Position numbers and translations under genes: made by a program
From: an uncultured Ligilactobacillus sp.
GTDB taxonomy: Bacteria > Bacillota > Bacilli > Lactobacillales > Lactobacillaceae
Length of the DNA stretch: 64,000 nucleotides
Direction: 5' to 3'
NCBI GenBank assembly: GCA_934215475.1
Contig: CAKPZY010000002.1
Coordinates: 62,001-126,000, forward strand
Shown: positions 16,389 to 25,484 of the stretch, in pieces
Layout: every line of letters starts with the position of its first letter
How positions within the stretch are numbered: position 1 is the first letter of the stretch
Notes under the pieces: generated by a model
Seen by the model: only the letters and a program-made list of their open reading frames with translations
Database searches by the model: none
Told to the model about the DNA's origin: nothing

Positions 16389-17198
16389 TTAAAATATTAG
16401 CTGGTTTAGTGCTTCTGCAATCCCGTTTTCATCGTTCGAAGCAGTAATAAAATCAGCATGCTTTTTAGCCGCAGCAGTAGAATTTCCCATTGCGACCGCC
16501 TGTCCTGCAAAATCAAACATTGGAATATCATTCCTTTCATCGCCAAATGCCATTACTTCGGCAGACTCAAATTGCAAGGTACTAGCCAGTCTTGCCAGGG
16601 CAGTCCCTTTATTTGCTGAACTATTCATGATCTCTAGGAAGTTGTCTGCAGCGCGAACAACATAACTTTCCGAGCCAAATTTTGTCCGCACGCCTGGTTC
16701 AGCATGGTCTAATTCTTGTTTTTCACCGACAAAAACAGCTTTCACTATGGAAAAATCACTTGGCAATTCGTCCGGACGTCTAATCAATATGCCCGCATTG
16801 TTTTCCCATGCTTGTACTACAGTGATCCGGTTCACATTATGATCACTGGTATATATCCAGCCGTTTCGATCTAAAACGTTATATTGCAAGTTGTTTGTCT
16901 GAGCATATGTATCAACTTGGCGATATACCTTATTGCTTAGGCCCGTTTCGAAGACTAAGTCACCCGCTACCGACTCTACAACACTGCCGTTATATGTGAT
17001 CGCATACTGGTCGGCTCCAACGATGCCCAACTCAGAAAGAAAACCTCTTAGACCTGGCAAGGGACGCCCAGAACATAAAACGACTTTAACACCGCTGGCT
17101 AGCGCTTTCCCTAAAGCAATTTTAGTACTGTCTAGGATCTTCCCTGCAGAATTTAAAAGTGTATCATCGATATCCAATGCAATCAATTTGATTGACAT
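16389..17198 (-). CDS. Cof-type HAD hydrolase (sugar/nucleotide phosphatase)
   Basis: This 269-residue member of the HAD superfamily, Cof/type IIB, has the nucleophile motif D-I-D-D-T at residues 9-13, motif II S-G-R-P near 43, and motif III/IV G-D-E-R-N-D-I-P-M near 217. It probably dephosphorylates phosphosugars or cofactor phosphates, but the substrate is not deducible. The open frame extends 48 codons upstream, but AAGGGGA before the ATG at 17198 marks the start. A structured RNA ends about 145 bases upstream on the same strand. Confidence 0.92.
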   Translation of the reverse strand: MSIKLIALDIDDTLLNSAGKILDSTKIALGKALASGVKVVLCSGRPLPGLRGFLSELGIVGADQYAITYNGSVVESVAGDLVFETGLSNKVYRQVDTYAQTNNLQYNVLDRNGWIYTSDHNVNRITVVQAWENNAGILIRRPDELPSDFSIVKAVFVGEKQELDHAEPGVRTKFGSESYVVRAADNFLEIMNSSANKGTALARLASTLQFESAEVMAFGDERNDIPMFDFAGQAVAMGNSTAAAKKHADFITASNDENGIAEALNQLIF

Positions 17199-17341
17199 AA
17201 TAATGTTCCCCTTTGAGATAATTTTTTTGATAATAAAAAATGGTGTATTAGAAACAATTCCAATACGGAAGATGTTTACAATACATCGAACAAGATTTAA
17301 TTGTGATCCCATTTCTTTCAAAATGAAAGGACCGTTGCACA

Positions 17342-17580
17342 TAAAAAGCCAGCAACCTATAACAACCTTGCATCACCGCGATAAACTTCACAATTCTTTT
17401 ACATTATCGGTGATCCGTTATCATAACCTGCTGACTTGGTTATTTGAAAGGAGTACCTAATCCCATCATTCGCCTTCACACTACTTCCTCTGGCCGTGTC
17501 GGAAATAGCTTATATCTTTAAAAATCATGGTACGCTGTTGAACCTTGAACGTACCGCCGTGGGATCTTACCCCTTTCCAA
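17342..17580 (-). ncRNA. Structured RNA candidate, about 235 nt, class unknown
   Basis: On the minus strand a three-way-junction fold can be drawn by hand. P1 pairs 17577-17560 with 17465-17446. P2 is GGTACG/CGTACC (17555-17550 with 17534-17529). P3 is CTATTTCC/GGAAGTAG (17508-17501 with 17488-17481). A long terminal stem follows: GTCAGCA with TGCTGGC, and ATCACCGATAA with TTATCGCGGTGAT, then TTTTT (17347-17343). A hairpin ATAACC/GGTTAT competes with the terminal stem. No T-box, TPP, FMN, SAM, lysine, SRP, 6S or tmRNA hallmarks were recognised. It could be a riboswitch/attenuator for the Cof gene or a free regulatory RNA. Confidence 0.6.
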
Positions 17581-17582
17581 TT

Positions 17583-17613
17583 CTTATACTACACTATTTC
17601 CTATAAATTGCAA
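17583..17613 (-). promoter_or_regulatory. Promoter of the structured RNA
   Basis: TTGCAA (17613-17608) followed by TAGTAT (16-base spacer) or TATAAG (19-base spacer) lies just before the first stem of the RNA. Confidence 0.5.
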
Positions 17614-17622
17614 ACGTTTTCT
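17609..17622. promoter_or_regulatory. cre-like site overlapping the structured-RNA promoter
   Basis: On the minus strand AGAAAACGTTTGCA matches 13 of 14 positions of TGWAARCGYTWNCW and overlaps the -35 hexamer, suggesting CcpA control. It lies about 215 bases upstream of the divergent MFS gene and could serve that instead. Confidence 0.5.
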
Positions 17623-17834
17623 CTCGGATGAAGCAAATCTTTTTTCGCTGGAAAAATATACCGCCATCATGGTCTTATGTTAAGATTATAAACGGTGTTT
17701 TTAATTAAAAATCAAACAGATAAACCGCATGAAACTGCAGAAAATACGTGATATTATTCTTACTTATTAGAGTTTCCATATTGTAAAACCTTTGGATATC
17801 ACTGAATATTTATGTTTTTAGAGGAGCGAAAGAC

Positions 17835-19010
17835 TTGCATAGAGAAACAGGGCTACCAGCAAAATGGTTATTTGCTGGTTCTTTTTTAGCAAATACAGGT
17901 ACCAGTTTTATCTGGCCGTTAACAACTATATATTTACATGATACCCTGGGCAAATCTCTGATCACTGCCGGGCTGGTTTTGCTTTGCAATTCACTTTGTG
18001 TCGTCTTGGGTAATTTTATTGGAGGCATCTTATATGATCGCTGGTCTCACTTTTACACGATCCTGCTAGGCAGCCTGTGCGTGATCGGGGCCAGTACTTT
18101 TCTCCTTTTAAATAATGGTTGGCCTGCTTTCCCACTCGGATTGGTCTGCCTAGGCTTTGGCAACGGCCTTAATTTAACTAGCATCAATTCTTTTGCGACG
18201 ATCGTCAAAAATAAACAAACCAGCTACATCTTCAATGTCCTGTATTTTACGAGTAATCTGGGTATGGTGATCGGTACATTAATGGTTGGATATATCTTGC
18301 CCTTTGGTATCAGCAAAGTCTTTGCTGTTTCGTTAGTATTATTTATCATCTTTGGCATATTAGTGGTATGTTACTACCATGGCCACGAAAGTCAGCAACA
18401 TTTGTCACGCGGTCAAGCATTGCCCAAACCTCAAAAATTACTGGCTAATAAATTGGGACCGCTTCTTGGTTTACTGGCAGCTATTATTATTCTATGGGTC
18501 TTTTACGAACAATGGCAAAGCAACATTGCAACCTTTATGGTTGAAAATAACTTAAATGTTAAACATTACAGTTCTGTTTGGACATTAAATGGGATCATGA
18601 TAGTCTTGATCCAACCTATTATGACTCATTTTGATGAGCAGCTATTAAAGCATCTCCAGGCCCGTTTATATGGCGGTTTCTTTTTAATAGGCTCTTCATT
18701 TCTTATTCTTCTTATAGCAGGAGCACACTATACGCTTTTCCTAGCTTCAATGGCAGTTTTAACTATCGGCGAGATCTTAGTAAATCCAGCAGCTTCGACT
18801 TTTGTTGACAATATCAGCCCACTGGAACAAAAGGGGCGCTATCAAGGGTCTTTGGCTAGTGCGACTTCTTTTGGTCGAGCACTCGGCCCACTGGTTGGAG
18901 CTTTACTGATCCACTACCTTTCGTATGCAGCGTTGTTTGTGCTAGCGGCGCTTTGCATCTGGCTGATCACGTCTGTTTTTGCCGCGATCAATTACGGTTA
19001 TAGCAAGTGA
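17835..19010 (+). CDS. MFS transporter
   Basis: This 391-residue major facilitator has about 12 hydrophobic helices. The conserved motif A region appears as G-G-I-L-Y-D-R-W-S near residues 62-70 (G-x-x-x-D-R-x-G/S type). It resembles the YttB/MdtG-type drug/H+ antiporters of lactobacilli. The substrate is unknown. The start is TTG with GAGGAG upstream. Monocistronic, divergent from the structured RNA. Confidence 0.88.
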   Translation: MHRETGLPAKWLFAGSFLANTGTSFIWPLTTIYLHDTLGKSLITAGLVLLCNSLCVVLGNFIGGILYDRWSHFYTILLGSLCVIGASTFLLLNNGWPAFPLGLVCLGFGNGLNLTSINSFATIVKNKQTSYIFNVLYFTSNLGMVIGTLMVGYILPFGISKVFAVSLVLFIIFGILVVCYYHGHESQQHLSRGQALPKPQKLLANKLGPLLGLLAAIIILWVFYEQWQSNIATFMVENNLNVKHYSSVWTLNGIMIVLIQPIMTHFDEQLLKHLQARLYGGFFLIGSSFLILLIAGAHYTLFLASMAVLTIGEILVNPAASTFVDNISPLEQKGRYQGSLASATSFGRALGPLVGALLIHYLSYAALFVLAALCIWLITSVFAAINYGYSK

Positions 19011-19140
19011 GGTCAGTATTCAAAGCTTTTCTAGCGGATGGTGGTGACTACTTTAATAGGTTAACTTGTTAGAATAGAGAATTGGCTGGGCCAAAAATGA
19101 GTAAAAATTGACGAAAATAGCTAATTGCTATAAGTTATTA

Positions 19141-19189
19141 TCAATTGTCCAAACAAATTAACTAAACGCAAATCAACTGTCCAATCAAA
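19141..19189 (+). repeat. Pair of 17-bp direct repeats upstream of the metallophosphoesterase
   Basis: TCAATTGTCCAAACAAA (19141-19157) and TCAACTGTCCAATCAAA (19173-19189) share 15 of 17 bases with a 32-base period, close to three helical turns. They directly precede the ribosome site. Possible operator half-sites. Confidence 0.45.
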
Positions 19190-19212
19190 AGTATAACTTT
19201 TTAGGAGAAAAA

Positions 19213-20117
19213 ATGGGGAAACTTGCTATCATTTCAGATCTTCATGCAGATATTAACAAATTTACTCATGAAGATCTGGTAGAAATCGCAGAATACATTA
19301 AAAATACAGGTGCAACCAAACTGCATATTGCTGGAGATATTAGTAATCGTTTTGACCGTGAGGGTCCTGAGATCATTCAGACATTAAATTCAGTTATTCC
19401 CACCACGTTTAACTTTGGTAACCATGATATGTTGGGTGCAAGAGACATCGAAGCAAGCACGATTCCAGGATTCTTGAATTTTAATCCCCTCAACCTTAAT
19501 TCCGATACAGTATTACTTGCCTTTAACGGTTGGTATGACTATGGTTTTGCCAAGGGAACAAATGACGAAAAACCAGCGGATAATGTGGTAGCTGAATGTA
19601 AAAATAAGTATTGGATAGACCAATTTATTCATCATCAGATACTGACCCAAAAATCAGCCAAAATCAAGCAGTACATTTGGCTGGGCTACTAAATCATTTA
19701 AGCAAACAAAATAAAAGGGTGATCATTGCCACTCATTTTGTGCCCAGACAAGAATTCATCCGTTACCCGAAACCGCTCACTAAACGAATGGTAACATGGC
19801 GCACCTTAGCAGGCGTGCTGGGGAGTAAGGAAATTGGCGCTGTGATCTCCAAATACAACAACGTAGTGACAGACGTTGTTTTTGGACATATTCATGTCAG
19901 AGATGGTGTGAGAGCCCTCAGCAATATCAACTGGCACTGTCGACCAATCGGATACAGATATGAATGGAAATATACTAAAAACTGGCTTTTGGCCCATGAC
20001 GAACCGCAAAAATTCCATTTTGCAAAACATCCTGAGATTCAAAGAAACTTTGAACAAGATATGCGTCATAATTGGCCGAAAGTTCTCTCCAAAGCGATTA
20101 CCTTACTAGATTATTAG
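19213..20117 (+). pseudogene. Metallophosphoesterase, apparent frameshift
   Basis: The calcineurin-like phosphoesterase is split over two frames. The 5' part (from 19213) carries I-S-D-L-H-A-D, A-G-D-I-S-N and G-N-H-D, three of the metal-binding motifs. The 3' part, read in the frame one base back, carries A-T-H-F-V-P and G-H-I-H-V, the remaining two. Continuity breaks near 19630-19650, where frame 1 runs on to a stop at 19692 and the other frame reads smoothly from S-S-D-T-D-P-K. This equals a one-base deletion. Either a real inactivating mutation or a sequencing error. I see no convincing slippery site. Confidence 0.8.
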
Positions 20118-20119
20118 TT

Positions 20120-20141
20120 TGTTAAAGTGAAATCTTTAACA
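20120..20141. promoter_or_regulatory. Perfect 8-6-8 inverted repeat, possible operator
   Basis: TGTTAAAG-N6-CTTTAACA lies just after the metallophosphoesterase stop and just before a weak promoter (TATAAC near 20163) of the next small gene. It has no T-run, so it is unlikely to be a terminator. Confidence 0.4.
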
Positions 20142-20199
20142 TTTCTGAACTTTATGTGCTAGTATAACTGTGAGGTCAAGCTAAAAGGAAGTAATAAAA

Positions 20200-20415
20200 A
20201 TGACTAATAAAGAAAATGAAGATCTCAAAAAACTTATCTCCGAGCTCAATCCGTATATCGATAATATTGAGTTGATCAGTTCAAAATTAGAGCACGAAAC
20301 TGACCAGAAGGATTTGGGTAAACAATTATATAATGTTGATCAAAAATTAAATCAGCAAGTTCATCAGATCTTTAAGCATTTAGAGGAAGAAGATACTGAA
20401 AAAGCAACCAAATGA
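20200..20415 (+). CDS. Small acidic helical protein, unknown function
   Basis: This is a 71-residue, strongly charged protein rich in Glu, Asp, Lys, Gln and Leu, predicted by eye to be almost wholly alpha-helical and probably coiled-coil. It has no Cys and no hydrophobic segment, so it is cytoplasmic. AAGGAAG precedes the ATG. It has its own promoter region and a strong terminator, which argues for a real gene. I recognise no family. Confidence 0.7.
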   Translation: MTNKENEDLKKLISELNPYIDNIELISSKLEHETDQKDLGKQLYNVDQKLNQQVHQIFKHLEEEDTEKATK

Positions 20416-20430
20416 ATATATTTTTTAACA

Positions 20431-20459
20431 GGCACTGGTTAATGTATCAGTGCCTTTTT
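20431..20459 (+). terminator. Terminator of the 71-residue protein gene
   Basis: GGCACTG pairs with CAGTGCC around a 10-base loop, followed by TTTTTAATTTT. Confidence 0.85.
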
Positions 20460-20629
20460 AATTTTCAAAACACCACCAAAAAAGCCGTTACTTCACCGCA
20501 ACAGCCTATTCTTAATATTAATTTTTTTGCCTTGAATCTCCTCTGAGGTCGCCATTCAGAAAAGCAATGAGAAAAAAGTGGATATGCTTTGGCAGATATC
20601 TTTGGACCGCCAAGGTCAATTTAACAAAA

Positions 20630-22039
20630 TTATTTCTTTGTTTTGTTTACACAAGCTCCCTCAGCCAAATTGTGTTTCGCCTGTTCAATTTGCTGCCTAA
20701 CTTGAGCAAAGCCTGTTCCTCCCAATGAAGTTCTGCGTGCGACCGCTTTTTCAGGAGACAAAACATCATAGACATCACTGTTTATTTGTGGAGCAAATTT
20801 CCGCAGTTGTGAAATTTCCATTTTCTGAAAGGGGAGATGATGCTCCAGCCCAAAGTGCACTAATTTGCCGACGATTTTGTGTGCTTCACGAAAAGGAACA
20901 CCCTTTCCAGCCAGATAATCGGCCAATTCTGTCGCGTTAGAAAAATCATCAGTCAACGCTGCACGCATTTTTTGGGGCTTGACCTCAATAGTCTCAAGCA
21001 TCTCACTAAACAAGGAAAGACAATCTTCAACGGTGTCGATAGTATCGAATAGTCCTTCTTTGTCTTCTTGCAAATCTTTATCATACGCCAAAGGCAAACC
21101 TTTCATAGTGGTTAGCAACGCAAAAAGTGCTCCATACACACGGCCTGTTTTTCCGCGAATCAGTTCAGCAACATCAGGATTTTTCTTTTGGGGCATGATC
21201 GAACTGCCCGTTGCATATTCATCGCTGATCTCTATATATCCATACTCATATGAGTTCCACGAAATTATCTCCTCGCAAAAACGACTCAAATGCATCATAA
21301 GGGTAGCAGATGCACTTAAAAAATCCAGCAAGTAATCCCGATCTGAAACTGCATCAATAGAATTTTGATAGTTTTTACTGAAGCCAAGCTCTTGTGCGCT
21401 ATATTCCCTGTCAATTGGAAAAGTGGTCCCCGCCAATGCGGTGGCACCCAAAGGAGATACGTCTGCACTGACAATAGCCGCATGAAATCTATTCAGATCT
21501 CGTTTAAACATTTCAAAATAAGCCATTAAATAATGAGCATAAGAAATAGGCTGCGCGTGTTGAAGGTGAGTGTATCCAGGCATTATCGTCTTAACGTTTT
21601 TATCAGCTTTGGAAACGATGGTCTTCAGCAAATCCTTCAATAACTTGCTGACGTTGGAAGTTTCCTCTTTGACAAAAAGGTGCAAATCAGTGGCCACTTG
21701 ATCATTGCGGCTCCGAGCCGTGTGCAGTTTCCCGGCCACCGGCCCGATTTCTTTCTGGAGCAAGTTTTCAATATTCATATGAATGTCTTCATATTCATTT
21801 GAAAATTCAAGTTTACCCTCTATCAGCTGTTTTTGCAGCTTTTTTAAACCCGCAATTATTTGCTTTCCATCACGATCTGGCAAGATTTTACTGTGGACGA
21901 GCATTTTGGCATGAGCTAATGAACCAATAATATCTTGTTTTGCTAAACGCTGATCAAAAGAGATGGAGGCATTAAATTCCACCACGTCTGCGGCATTTCC
22001 CTTTTCGAAACGACCACCCCACATTTGATTTTTGGCCAT
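20630..22039 (-). CDS. argH: Argininosuccinate lyase
   Basis: This enzyme cleaves argininosuccinate to arginine and fumarate, the last arginine-biosynthesis step. Length is about 469 residues, as expected. It begins W-G-G-R-F, has the [12 protein letters not shown] segment near 110, the H-L-Q-x-A-Q-P region near 155, and the fumarase/lyase signature [12 protein letters not shown] near 278. The frame is open upstream through argG, but the ATG at 22039 with GGAGGG is correct. It lies 16 bases after argG; the two form an operon. No other arg genes are nearby. Confidence 0.97.
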   Translation of the reverse strand: MAKNQMWGGRFEKGNAADVVEFNASISFDQRLAKQDIIGSLAHAKMLVHSKILPDRDGKQIIAGLKKLQKQLIEGKLEFSNEYEDIHMNIENLLQKEIGPVAGKLHTARSRNDQVATDLHLFVKEETSNVSKLLKDLLKTIVSKADKNVKTIMPGYTHLQHAQPISYAHYLMAYFEMFKRDLNRFHAAIVSADVSPLGATALAGTTFPIDREYSAQELGFSKNYQNSIDAVSDRDYLLDFLSASATLMMHLSRFCEEIISWNSYEYGYIEISDEYATGSSIMPQKKNPDVAELIRGKTGRVYGALFALLTTMKGLPLAYDKDLQEDKEGLFDTIDTVEDCLSLFSEMLETIEVKPQKMRAALTDDFSNATELADYLAGKGVPFREAHKIVGKLVHFGLEHHLPFQKMEISQLRKFAPQINSDVYDVLSPEKAVARRTSLGGTGFAQVRQQIEQAKHNLAEGACVNKTKK

Positions 22040-22055
22040 CACTTTTCCCTCCGAT

Positions 22056-23282
22056 TTACAAATCAACATTTTTTGCAGTTTTTGCGTGATTTTTCTTAGC
22101 AACTTGAGCATGAACTGTTGAAGGCAGGCTATAAAGTTTGATAAAGCCGGCAGCTGCTTCCTGGTCAAACGAGTCGGCATCTGTGTACGTAGCCAAATTT
22201 AAATCATACAGAGAATTTGCTGACTTACGTCCTTCACAAATAACATTACCCTTAAACAGCTTGACCCGAACGATGCCATTAACATCCTTTTGGCTTTCAG
22301 CTAAAAATGCCCTTAAGGAATCAAATAATGGTGTATACCACAAAGCATTATAAATAGTATCCGTGATCTCTTTTTCGATCAAAGGCTTAAAATGTGCTAA
22401 ATCCTTAGTCGTGGTTAAATCTTCAAGGTCTTTGTGCGCTTTTAGCAGCACCTCGGCGCCTGGACACTCGTATATTTCTCGTGACTTGATACCGATCAAA
22501 CGGTTTTCAACATGATCGATCCTACCAATACCGTGTTTGCCAGCTATTTGGTTGACCGCTTTGATGAGTTCATGCAATGGATATTTTTCATCATTTAACG
22601 CCACAGGAACTCCCTGATCAAAAGTTATTTCTAAATAATCAGGTTCATCAGGAGTATTTTCTAAAGCATTTGTTCGCTCATAAGCATCCTCAGGAGCAGT
22701 AGTCCAAGGATCTTCTAGAGCTCCACATTCGTTTGCCCGCCCCCACAAATTCTCATCGATAGAATAAGGGCTTTCTTTGTTGATCGGTACTGGAATATTG
22801 TTTTCCTTTGCATAATCAATTTCCATTTCCCGGGACATATGCTGATCACGAATAGGATCCTCGATTTTCATTTCTGGTGCCAGTGCATGGATCTCAGTTT
22901 CAAAACGTACCTGGTCGTTGCCTTTGCCTGTACATCCGTGCGCAATTGCAGTTGCACCGTATTCCTGCGCAACCTCAACCAACTTTTTAGCTATCAAAGG
23001 CCGGGAGAGTGCCGAGATAAGCGGGTATTCCCCTTCATAATACGTATGTGCTTGCAGAGCCGTTAAACAGTATTCCTCCGCAAACTCTTGTTGTGCATCA
23101 ATGATGATCGATCCGACCGCACCCACTTGTGTGCCCTTTTTCTGGATAGCTTTTAAATCTTTTTCCTCACCAACATCGATACAACATGCAATCACATCAT
23201 AGCCTGAATTCTTCAACCACGCAATTTCAACTGAGGTATCTAATCCGCCAGAATAGGCTAAAACCACTTTTTCTTTGTTCAT
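22056..23282 (-). CDS. argG: Argininosuccinate synthase
   Basis: This enzyme condenses citrulline and aspartate using ATP. It is 408 residues with the N-type ATP pyrophosphatase loop A-Y-S-G-G-L-D-T-S (9-17), [14 protein letters not shown] near 115, and [12 protein letters not shown] near 171. First gene of the argGH operon. Two ARG-box-like sequences lie 70-105 bases upstream. An ATTTCCCGGGACAT sequence inside the gene resembles a Noc site with one mismatch. Confidence 0.97.
   Translation of the reverse strand: MNKEKVVLAYSGGLDTSVEIAWLKNSGYDVIACCIDVGEEKDLKAIQKKGTQVGAVGSIIIDAQQEFAEEYCLTALQAHTYYEGEYPLISALSRPLIAKKLVEVAQEYGATAIAHGCTGKGNDQVRFETEIHALAPEMKIEDPIRDQHMSREMEIDYAKENNIPVPINKESPYSIDENLWGRANECGALEDPWTTAPEDAYERTNALENTPDEPDYLEITFDQGVPVALNDEKYPLHELIKAVNQIAGKHGIGRIDHVENRLIGIKSREIYECPGAEVLLKAHKDLEDLTTTKDLAHFKPLIEKEITDTIYNALWYTPLFDSLRAFLAESQKDVNGIVRVKLFKGNVICEGRKSANSLYDLNLATYTDADSFDQEAAAGFIKLYSLPSTVHAQVAKKNHAKTAKNVDL
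22825..22838. promoter_or_regulatory. Imperfect Noc-binding-site-like sequence
   Basis: ATTTCCCGGGACAT differs at one base from the Noc-binding palindrome ATTTCCCGGGAAAT. It lies within argG and so may be coincidental. Confidence 0.35.
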
Positions 23283-23349
23283 AACAATTCACTCTCCCAT
23301 AAAAGATTGTTTTAATAATAGAATAAATATACATAAAAAGCAACCTTTT

Positions 23350-23387
23350 TTCATTTTTTATTCACATTGTAGCCGTTTTTATTCATT
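23350..23387. promoter_or_regulatory. ARG-box pair upstream of argG
   Basis: On the minus strand the two elements read ATGAATAAAAAC and GTGAATAAAAAATGAA, close to the Gram-positive ArgR/AhrC box (CATGAATAAAAAT type). They are spaced roughly two helical turns apart, upstream of the argG promoter region. They suggest arginine-dependent repression. Confidence 0.6.
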
Positions 23388-23533
23388 TAATGCGAGAGAA
23401 ACTATGAAAATTGCAAGATCCGAAAGCTAAATTTAAGCAAATTTATAGAGAGGCAATCTCTTCTCCTGTCTGTTATAATAATCAAACAAAAAAGTGACAA
23501 CATTACCTGCTGTGAACTGAGAGGATCGAACAG

Positions 23534-24373
23534 ATGGAAATGAACAAATTAGAAACACTGCAAGAATTGACTAGATTGAGCGAAAACCCGGCAACGCGAC
23601 AGTGGGAATTGACATTGATGAAACAAGCAATTGCTGGCATCAACAACGGCCGACCGCTTAAATCTGAATTATCTCAGCTAGAGTTTAACTTGCGTCCCCT
23701 TGCTCTACGAAATAACTTAACACCAGCGGTAGCTGATTTTTATCTCAGACTTACTGACGACCCAGCCGGTTACATGCATTTCGACTATTCCATTCATTTC
23801 CAACAGGATCCGCCTTTCCAGGAACGCGCTATTTTTTCCGGAGGATGTTTCTGGTGTTTGGTAGAGCCGTTTGACACCAGGCCGGGGATCACCTCTGTGA
23901 TCTCAGGATATACAGGTGGTAAACAAGCACAGCCAACTTATGAAGAAGTAAGTAGTCACCAAACCAACCACGTTGAAGCAGTTGAGATAATTTTTGATTC
24001 CAGAAAAATAACTTACCAAGATATTTTAACTATCTTTTGGAATCTGATCGATCCAACTGATGCTGAAGGTCAATTCGATGACCGTGGTAACAATTACCGG
24101 CCGGCAATCTTTTATTCCAATGAAAAGCAACGGCTAGTAGCGGACCAAGCAAAGAAAAAGTTACAGGCTTCAGGTCAGTATTCAAAGCCTATCATCGTTC
24201 CGCTTCGACCGGCAACCGCCTTTTGGCCAGCCGAAAACTATCACCAGGATTTCTACAAAAAATTTAAGTCCCGCTATCGTAAACTTCGACACACGCGCAA
24301 TCAAATTCTTTTTTGGCAACATTTACGGGCATCAATTAGATCCATGTTTAAGAAAACGGCCTCTCATAACTAA
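23534..24373 (+). CDS. msrA: Peptide-methionine (S)-S-oxide reductase with N-terminal extension
   Basis: This enzyme reduces methionine-S-sulfoxide in proteins. The catalytic motif G-C-F-W-C is at residues 104-108, preceded by about 95 residues not present in minimal MsrA. That N-terminal part is helical and charged (L-x-x-L-x-x-L-x-E-N-P-A). The MsrA core continues with G-Y-T-G-G and N-H-V-E-A-V-E, and ends in a basic tail. GAGGATC precedes the ATG. The extension resembles the N-terminal module seen in some lactobacillar MsrA proteins; its role is unknown. Monocistronic, with a terminator at 24415. Confidence 0.93.
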   Translation: MEMNKLETLQELTRLSENPATRQWELTLMKQAIAGINNGRPLKSELSQLEFNLRPLALRNNLTPAVADFYLRLTDDPAGYMHFDYSIHFQQDPPFQERAIFSGGCFWCLVEPFDTRPGITSVISGYTGGKQAQPTYEEVSSHQTNHVEAVEIIFDSRKITYQDILTIFWNLIDPTDAEGQFDDRGNNYRPAIFYSNEKQRLVADQAKKKLQASGQYSKPIIVPLRPATAFWPAENYHQDFYKKFKSRYRKLRHTRNQILFWQHLRASIRSMFKKTASHN

Positions 24374-24414
24374 ACTAAACAATGTTCGCCAAAAAACTTT
24401 TATAGGTATAAAAA

Positions 24415-24459
24415 AATAACCCGGGAAATAATTTTTGTACTATTTCCTGGATTATTTTT
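24415..24459 (+). terminator. msrA terminator
   Basis: AATAA-CCCGGGAAATA pairs with TATTTCCTGG-ATTATT (with a small bulge) around a 10-base loop, followed by TTTTT. Its CCCGGGAAAT half resembles a Noc site, but the stem explains it. Confidence 0.75.
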
Positions 24460-24630
24460 GCTTAGTCTATTGTGTTCTTTCGTTCTCATCAAACTACTAG
24501 CTTGTTGTGGCTCACATTAACTCGATCTTCCAATGCCTCTATCAACTATATTTTCCTGCCAGCAGACATGCTAAAGACAAAAAGTACTCATCTTAATTGT
24601 GTTCCGTCCAGCAGCAGAGTTACACCAGTC

Positions 24631-24906
24631 CTATCTTCCGGCATTTTTTTGAATCATCTTTACAGCTTTTTTTGCCCGCTCTATTGTTTCTTTGGGAGAG
24701 TAGACCTTATTATGTGCCAACGAAAGAAGTTTTTTATGGCCATTCACCAACTCTAATTCAATATAGTATGGATTTTTTATGGTAGAAATTGCACCTGAAA
24801 AGATCGACAAATAAATTGAATAAGGCAAAGCTTGAGAAATTTTTTGCAACTGTTCATCTCCGACTATCCCAGCATTCTTCACACAACTCATATCCATAAT
24901 TATCAA
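24631..24906 (-). CDS. Hypothetical protein, 91 residues
   Basis: This small protein has a mixed hydrophobic N-terminal half and a basic helical C-terminus (S-P-K-E-T-I-E-R-A-K-K-A-V-K-M-I-Q-K). The middle (Y-Y-I-E-L-E-L-V-N-G-H-K-K-L-L-S-L) reads like beta strands of a PH-like or DUF-type fold. That is only an impression. It starts with TTG overlapping the stop of the upstream membrane protein by 3 bases, indicating coupling. A downstream ATG at 24897 is an alternative start. Confidence 0.6.
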   Translation of the reverse strand: MIIMDMSCVKNAGIVGDEQLQKISQALPYSIYLSIFSGAISTIKNPYYIELELVNGHKKLLSLAHNKVYSPKETIERAKKAVKMIQKNAGR

Positions 24907-25178
24907 CGTTTTTTACGGGAGCCTAATATCAGCAATACTTTTTTCCACCAACTGCTTAAATCATAAAATCTGATTTGTTGCGGGGTGATCTCGCAATAAT
25001 TGAATTCAATGTTTACTACGTTGGGATAGTATAGGCCACCAATGATCAGAAACATAAAGAGGCCGACTAACAAGCTCCAGCTTCCCATAATTCCATATAA
25101 AACTAAACTAAATATTACAAAATATAGTATGGATACTACCAGTGGACGAAAATTCATTTTTTTGCCGAAAATTAACAT
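24903..25178 (-). CDS. Small two-helix membrane protein, unknown function
   Basis: This 91-residue protein has two adjacent hydrophobic helices (about residues 12-30 and 34-52, V-V-S-I-L-Y-F-V-I-F-S-L-V-L-Y-G then L-L-V-G-L-F-M-F-L-I-I-G-G-L). A cytoplasmic domain ending in R-K-K-R follows. The ATG at 25178 is preferred over the open frame's first codon because AAGGA lies 8 bases upstream. It is coupled to the next gene. Together they look like a small accessory operon of unknown role. Bases 25179-25484 hold nothing I can support. Confidence 0.6.
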   Translation of the reverse strand: MLIFGKKMNFRPLVVSILYFVIFSLVLYGIMGSWSLLVGLFMFLIIGGLYYPNVVNIEFNYCEITPQQIRFYDLSSWWKKVLLILGSRKKR

Positions 25179-25484
25179 GCAGCTCATCCTTCCCGAATAA
25201 ACTTTGCTTCTGTAACAGCTTCCACTTATATGATAGCACTTTAATATCAATATCACAATGATATCATTTTAATGCGATTTGATGTTTCTAAAAAAGAATG
25301 GCCTTCTGTTGGAGTCCATCCTTCTATCTTTCTTTGCTATTTCAAGTCAATTCACATTAAGGAACATTTACTCTTGTCGCAGCTATTTCACTATATTTTT
25401 AATTTCATGTCCAACAAAAAATCAGACACTAAAATTAGTGAACATTGTCGACCAAATGCAACTCCCTAAGTATAAAAGTCAAAA

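Noticed and set aside
17342..17580. Structured RNA as T-box, SRP RNA, 6S RNA or tmRNA
   Set aside because: No AGGGTGGNACCGCG, no GGAAGGAAGCAGC-type SRP tip, no tmRNA ends and no clear 6S central bubble; class left open.
24415..24459. CCCGGGAAAT as a Noc site
   Set aside because: Fully explained as one arm of the msrA terminator.
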